Assembly (NCBI GenBank): GCA_014338405.1
Contig: JTDE01000143.1
Coordinates: 194,446-258,445 of the forward strand
Source of the DNA: Paragonimus skrjabini miyazakii
Taxonomy: Eukaryota > Platyhelminthes > Trematoda > Plagiorchiida > Troglotrematidae
Reading direction: 5' to 3'
DNA: 64,000 nt
Under the pieces are notes generated by a model that was not told where the DNA came from, did not search any database, and saw only the letters and a list, made by a program, of their open reading frames with translations. The position numbers were made by a program, and so were the translations under genes. Below, piece after piece: positions 58,028 through 64,000 of the stretch. Position 1 is the stretch's first letter. Each line of letters starts with the position of its first letter.

Positions 58028-61000
58028 CCAGCAGCTGCCGTAAAATGGATTTTGTGCAGAATAGTTATCTGAGCACTCCGGCATGACACACTAATTAAGA
58101 CGTATTTGTAGGTCTGTCAAACACGTCCATGGTTGAGTTTATTGAAAAGTCACGAGGATTTAAGCATTTTACAACGTTTGATAAAGTAGTCTCGTCAATC
58201 ACTCGTGATTGGTTAACAGTTTGACATCACTCGTATCTAAACAAAGTATTCTGACTACTTCGTACAATCGGAGACAAAAGGCTTCTAAAATGTATGGAGG
58301 TAGGAACCGTAGACAAACAATAAACAGCCCATAGCAAAACGAAGAATGTCCGTTTGTCAGTACCAATGTGTACTGAAACGAGTTTACAGACGTTTTCATT
58401 TTGCCCCATACTGCCTACTGTGTGTTATTGTATATCACCCCCCGAAATAGAATGTATACATAATGAACTGTGGCGATATGTGCCCCCAATCTTCACTTCA
58501 GGATTGATGCACATATTTTGTGTGTGTCGGAAGAACAAGTTTAACGGCTATAAGTCTTGATGCTTATAGGCTACTTGATGGTATATCCAGTGCTTCTCAG
58601 TTTCGGAGGTCTTTCACAAAGATGTTGAATTATGTTCTTGTTTATGTATTCACTGTTTAGAAGATAACAGTTGACAGTTAATCATTATGGAGAAAGGACC
58701 GCTGGGCACTGCACGTGTTCAAACATGTAACATGGATTATAGTAAAACAAGATAGCCAGATTCGCTTGCTTTATTTAACTGAAGAACAGTTATGCGATAC
58801 TGCAGGAAGCACCGGTAAAGAAACCTGTCAAAGAACATACATCAACAATGTATTTGCCAGTCGGATTCGAGTACACATACATATTAGCACATTCGTCGCA
58901 TGAGCAACACACAGTACCTTCCCACCATATCTTCTATTCTCTTCTTATCCCATATCTGCACAGTATACTATAGAGGGTAGTGGCAAAATGCATAATTGTT
59001 TATTAAAACCGAACAGTTTATGCTACAAGTCATCCTGAATACAATCTTTCTTGAGTAATGAAAACAGTTAACATCAAATACGTGTCTTCTATCACCAGTT
59101 TATACCCACCGTCAAAACATACGTGCTCTTGAATTATGTTCATCAGAGACGGTTGCGAATTTCTAGGCTCAGTAATGTCGGGTATTTAAACCGAGATTAA
59201 TCCGTGTTTAACGAGTTCATTTTATATACCCGAGTGCTTCCGTACCTGCAATCTGGTTATTTGGTTTTCGTAAAACATTCTGATAAGAACGAAACCACTT
59301 CACTGTCTTGTTCAGCTCAGGTTTATCCCTCGATATATTCCAGTTTACACAGCACCTGTGAGTAAACTTGTCTAACTAAAGTGATAACACATTCTTCCCT
59401 AAGGTGTGATGAATCGCAGCGACAGGTGCACTATCGGGTATTCAACCCTACTAAGCGAAAATAGCACGAAGTAAAATAATGCATATCAAGTGCATGATCT
59501 CCACCAATTGCTTACTTTATCAGGCCACTTTCAAACCTTGCTTCTACAAATTACGTTTTTACATTCAAAAAAGATGTTATCTTAACACTGCATAACGTTT
59601 TGTCTTTTTTCACGAATGTTGTGCGGACGTTCCTCAAAAAGATTTAAGCTACGCAAACTTGAATGATATCTTCAGCTGAATGAGTGGTGGATCCACTCTT
59701 TAGTTTTATCTACACGAAAACCTTGCAAAGCCAATCACTATTCGAACTGCCGGTTTTAATGTCAACGGTATCTAGTACAATAGCACTTCCCCAGTATAAG
59801 TGCAATCTAGCCAATCTATCTGAATCGCTGATAATATCTCCACTTTGAAATGGGTGGAACTAAACTTATACAAATGGCTGGGTGGTCAATGCGAAGCGTC
59901 CTACAAGGATGTTACCACCGTAGAACTTCAAAGTGTGTGGCAAATCTAATGGACGCTTATATCAGATCGTAATTATACTATCATTTTTTCTACTTTCATT
60001 CGTTTGTGTGACAATCATTCGGACAAGGACTGTCGAGAACGGAATTCACTGATGTCAGAACTAACCAGGTTTAGGAGGTTCACTATGAATAACATTCAGA
60101 GTGTAACAGTCCAAATTGTGCGTACACTATTTTGTTAATTTTAAAGCCACCATTTTTTTAAAACCGAGACTTATCTCAGGAGACCTCGTAAGCCGTCAAT
60201 ATAGCCAAAATGTGAATAGTAGTTACTGTTTCATAGGTAAATGGATAACGGTGATATCGGTAATAGTTGTTGTCACGAAGACTATCTAGATTATATGAGC
60301 CAGAATAAATTTCAGGTTATTCAGTTCGAACAACTCATACCCAGTAAAAACGTACGCTTTATGTCCTTTTTGTTTTCAGGTTCCACCAAAGCAAACTATA
60401 AGAATATATCGTCCGTTTAGTATTATGGGTCCATATTTCCAGGAAACTTCCGGAAGGTCGACAGTTTAATGCATGTTTCCGACTTTAACATTACAAACGT
60501 CACACAAAAATCTGCTAAACCGGAATGAGATCGCTTTGACACTTTCCTGCACAATATCAATACATTAGCCACACATAGCTTTACAGAGCAGTTTTTGTTT
60601 TCAGGTCAATGTTTTTTCTCCTACATCAACATTAATCGATTCTGCAACCGAATTCAAAAAAACCTTTCTGCCGGGGAAAGTGAAATTTGTTATTAGATAG
60701 TCCCTGTCAGTCCTAAGATTACGATGGTCGCGATTGATTAACTCACAAAAAGTAAGTTTTAAGATTATGTACGTTATCTCATACATGAGCAGAGAAAATT
60801 GTTTTTGGAAGAAGACAACATTATAGAATACCCCGCCTATTAGCTTGTCTAGCAGCATGCAAGAGTACACTTCTTGCCTTCTCATATGTATAAACTCGAC
60901 CTGGCACGTTTTCTGATTAGTGTAATACACTTAAATAAAGTCGAATGTACATGTTCAGGTATGCTGAGTTATTAAACAGGTAAAAAGTTTTTTCAGCATG

Positions 61001-61755
61001 AAACGCTTTGCACAAGAGCAGCGGTATTTCCATTGTAACTCAATGATAATCAAAGGATGCTGACCCAGACCCTAACATAGAAAGATGGTTTGGTCCCAAA
61101 CGTCCAATTTATCCTTTTAGAAACACATCTTATCAATCGACGACGTCGCCTGACCTAAACTACCGGCCCATTCTCATCCTACTGCTTTAAACGACTTTGT
61201 TTTTCATTGTCTAACATCAGCATCCAACTGTCTATCCGTTTAAGTCCAAACTTCCCTCTTCCAGTGTGATTACTAATCTTGCAAACAGGTCATACACCCA
61301 GAGATGTCATTATATATATTCCGACCAGATGAATGATGAAGAACAAAAGATTGAAAGGTCTTTCTAACTCCAAAAGAAAAAGAAAAATGATATTCTAATG
61401 TAACCCAGACTTGCTTCGTATCGTCATGGATGTCTGCACTAATCAACTCACAGCAAATGCGATGAGCACGTGAGCAGCCAGATCATTAGCCCCAATGTAT
61501 ATCAGACGACTCCAGATACATGATCAGCTACTCATGCTGCGCAGTCTGTGATGGTCGAGCCATGTACTCCGCATGTCAGCTGAGCATTCACCGTGCCCAG
61601 CACCACTTAATAAAACCATCAGCAGTTGAATAAAACAGTCTAGTTATCAAGCAACTACATGGCCCCGAAATACCGATCATTCCGTATAGTGAAGTGGGTA
61701 AGTTTCTTCTCTCATTTGGCGGATCTACTGTCTAATCATATCGCTGAACAAAAAC
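58028..61755. other. Stretch without recognisable features
   Basis: The 109-codon minus-strand ORF at 60601-60930 has no motif I recognise. No SINE or PLE similarity noticed. Confidence 0.4.
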
Positions 61756-61835
61756 GCTCTCAAAAGGGCAACGTGCCGCAGTCAATGGCCTGCCTATATT
61801 CATAGCGTTTCCAGTTCTACTGTTTTTTTATTATT
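61755..61835 (-). repeat. Dispersed repeat family C, copy 3 (inverted)
   Basis: AACGTGCCGCAGTCAATGGC, then TTTCCAGTTCTACTG, matches the reverse complement of 53715-53775 (GGCAATTTGCCGCAATCAATG, then TTTCTAGTTCTTCC). Confidence 0.4.
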
Positions 61836-61839
61836 CGCC

Positions 61840-64000
61840 TTTAGCTTCTCAGATATATTTTTGTTGCAGGGGCGGTGTCTTGAGCCAAAGTATCCTTTGG
61901 TTAAGTTCACTGCGTTATAAATAAATGCGCGAATAATGTGTAACATCAACGTGGATCATATTCGAGACATTACTCCCTAGTTTGTAATCACCAACTAAAG
62001 ATGTGGAGAAAGTCATCGAAGGGGGAATGAGACTGCAATCACACTGACTTAAGATGCACACACAACACTGTGCATAATACAATACAAATCGGTAAGCGTA
62101 TCAATGAGTTCAACAGGCCTCTAGCAAAATAATCATCCCCATATGGTGTATGTCGATTCAAGAAATGGTTAATAAACGCAGTGCTCTCCTTGTCATTCAG
62201 CACGTTGAGCGATGAACCGGAAATACCCGACTGAGGTTCAACATAAATTATAAAATTCTGCAGGATATCGAAAACTGAAACACTGGTTCAGTTCTCGTTA
62301 TGGGTATAAGAATTTTCCCGTAAGTGTAGTCTAGTTGCACGAGTGAGTACTTCGTTTCTTACAAAGGTGTCTTGTTCCTAGCTCATGATTCCTAAAGGTA
62401 TGAGCATTGCTTTCGTTCATTAATGTCATCGAGCACTAGAAACCTATGAATATATATCACCAGGATTAATCGGAAGCGATTTGCAACATTGTTTTTATTT
62501 AACTGCGTTAATTAGGTTTGTGGCGTGGTTCGTAGATAGAGCCGCAGTTGCGCCTTTACAAGGAACAAATATCTACTAGGTTTTAGCAGGATTCGTGAAG
62601 TTCTTGCTGGTGTTGATCAACACAGCAGTTACGCACAACTGATGTTCAGGGATTTTACAAACAACACATCAGTGTAATGCTAAAGACCACATGATCTAAT
62701 ATTTTCCCTCTAGTTTACCTTCATTGCAAAGCAGTCACGTACGTAAGAATTTCATATGGAGGTCGCTTTTATCCTATCTGGAGGACACCCAGTTTGGATA
62801 AGCTGCGCACTGGTATGAGCTGTGAAACTTTTAGACCAGCTCCGTCAACTTAGGTAGTTCCCCTACGAAGCTTCATAATATATTATACTAGAGTTTTATT
62901 GAACAGTATGAGCACGTGGTGCAGTTTATTCCATTGATTATCTGTAGCGCAGTAATAAAGACCGATTGGCCATTCAGCATAGGAATTGCTTAAATTAGTC
63001 CTGTTCTGATTTGTGGACCAGAAACGTTATTCATCCGTGTGCAAGTCGCGCCTAAACTCAGAGTACTTGAATACCAGTGCAGACAACGTTGCTTCAGTCC
63101 AAAAATCTTTGTAACAGCTTAGTAACTGAACACCGAGATAATGAATGTACAAACTTTACCAGTCTGTTAAACAAAGTATTGAGTACGTTGACGGAGTGTC
63201 CATCACTCTTCGCTTAATCACCTGTGGCCGCTAAAGATTAGAAATAAGTTCAAAGCAGTCAAATAATTATGAAACTAATGGGTATTTGATCACTTACTGT
63301 CCCGACAGACACAAGTTGGACATACCACCTACCATGCTTGCTGATGCTACTAAAGATTTCAAAAAAGAAACTTTGATTATTTTGTATCAATTTTTGACTG
63401 TTCTAAAACCCATGGTCTTGAAAGCGCTAGAGAAATGTTAATACTTTCGAAGTTTATATCTGTTGGTTTTGACACGACCAAAGAGATATAAAATAATGTT
63501 TAAGAAATGCTGCCCGACCTCATGGCCACCCGCATCTTGCTTTGTGACGTACTGTAAAACTGCACGCTATCTCTCATTCTGTCCGTTAGTAAGTTCACAC
63601 AAATTTCGGTTTCGGGGAAAATGAGACAGACCAAATCCAAGATTAACATAGTGTTTCTAACAATACTAAAGAGGAACATTCTTAGGGATACTGCCATTGT
63701 GCTTGAATGTATGCCACTCTTTACTTAAAGAATGTGGTCCACTCGCATGAATGAGCAAACATTTTATCTCAGTAATGGAAACGAACTTAAAGTTTTCGTG
63801 CGGACTATTCTCCTTTTTTCTTCATCTCCTCTCGAGTCACCGTCTTGTTTCATAATACTTCGATAATGTTATAGCTGAAAGATTCCATCAAGTTAAAAGC
63901 TTCACTCTACGCTTGTTAGATAGCTTTATAGAATGGGTTAACTGACCGGTTTCTCATTCCCATATCCATCCTATCTCTAACTACTATCAGGCTTCATTTT
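61840..64000. other. Right-edge stretch without recognisable genes
   Basis: No exon with a recognisable motif. A short minus-strand tail near 63805-63850 ends ...TREEMKKKGE and stop, which looks like a protein end, but it is too short and lacks a clear acceptor. Confidence 0.35.

Noticed and set aside
57784..58086. ORFs spanning the second N run
   Set aside because: Same artefact.
60601..60930. 109-codon minus-strand ORF upstream of BBOF1
   Set aside because: Not a coiled coil and no BBOF1 block; no retroelement motif either.
1..64000. CRISPR arrays, rRNA genes, bacterial operons, spliced-leader RNA genes
   Set aside because: None seen. The split genes and repeats identify the DNA as animal nuclear sequence.

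Overview
This is an animal nuclear-genome window: AT-rich, intron-rich and gene-poor, with two 100-N scaffold gaps (9025-9124, 57928-58027). The two recognisable genes are split into short exons with GT/AG borders. Decayed Penelope-like retroelements (PLEs) and tRNA-derived short repeats are frequent. Together with very short candidate introns this fits a parasitic flatworm, most likely a digenean fluke. The organism is an inference; no bacterial-style operon, rRNA or CRISPR array is visible.

Layout. The left edge (1-593, + strand) is the 3' end of a cAMP-dependent protein kinase regulatory subunit, type II-like: the end of the second cyclic-nucleotide-binding domain, a 336-bp intron and the last coding exon. 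From 4.3 to 10.4 kb lie PLE remnants in both orientations. One, at 5.5-6.9 kb, keeps a YVDD reverse-transcriptase core and a GIY-YIG endonuclease motif. From 12.7 to 20.6 kb there is a divergent short repeat, a MAM-domain-like open segment that ends in a stop, an ambiguous signal-peptide-like exon and a possible hydrophobic terminal exon. From 29.8 to 34.4 kb there are a tRNA-derived SINE, a perfect hairpin and a second PLE remnant, on the + strand with a YIDD core. From 35.3 to 36.8 kb the minus strand holds several splice-bounded open segments that may be one or two small unrecognised genes. Short repeats follow at 39-40 kb.

From 46.77 to 55.96 kb the minus strand carries the last three coding exons of BBOF1 (basal body orientation factor 1, CCDC176), with two poly(A) signals and introns of 2.5 and 5.7 kb. 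These introns hold SINE copies, an inverted pair of hammerhead-ribozyme-like cores and other repeats. The region from 56 to 64 kb has no exon I can identify; the missing N-terminal exons of BBOF1 should lie there or beyond the right edge.

The two recognised genes point towards each other (PKA regulatory subunit +, BBOF1 -), about 46 kb apart. They share no operon-like relation, although both relate to ciliary and signalling biology. The recognised coding sequence was found by reading splice junctions, because no single exon except the last BBOF1 exon stands out as a long ORF.
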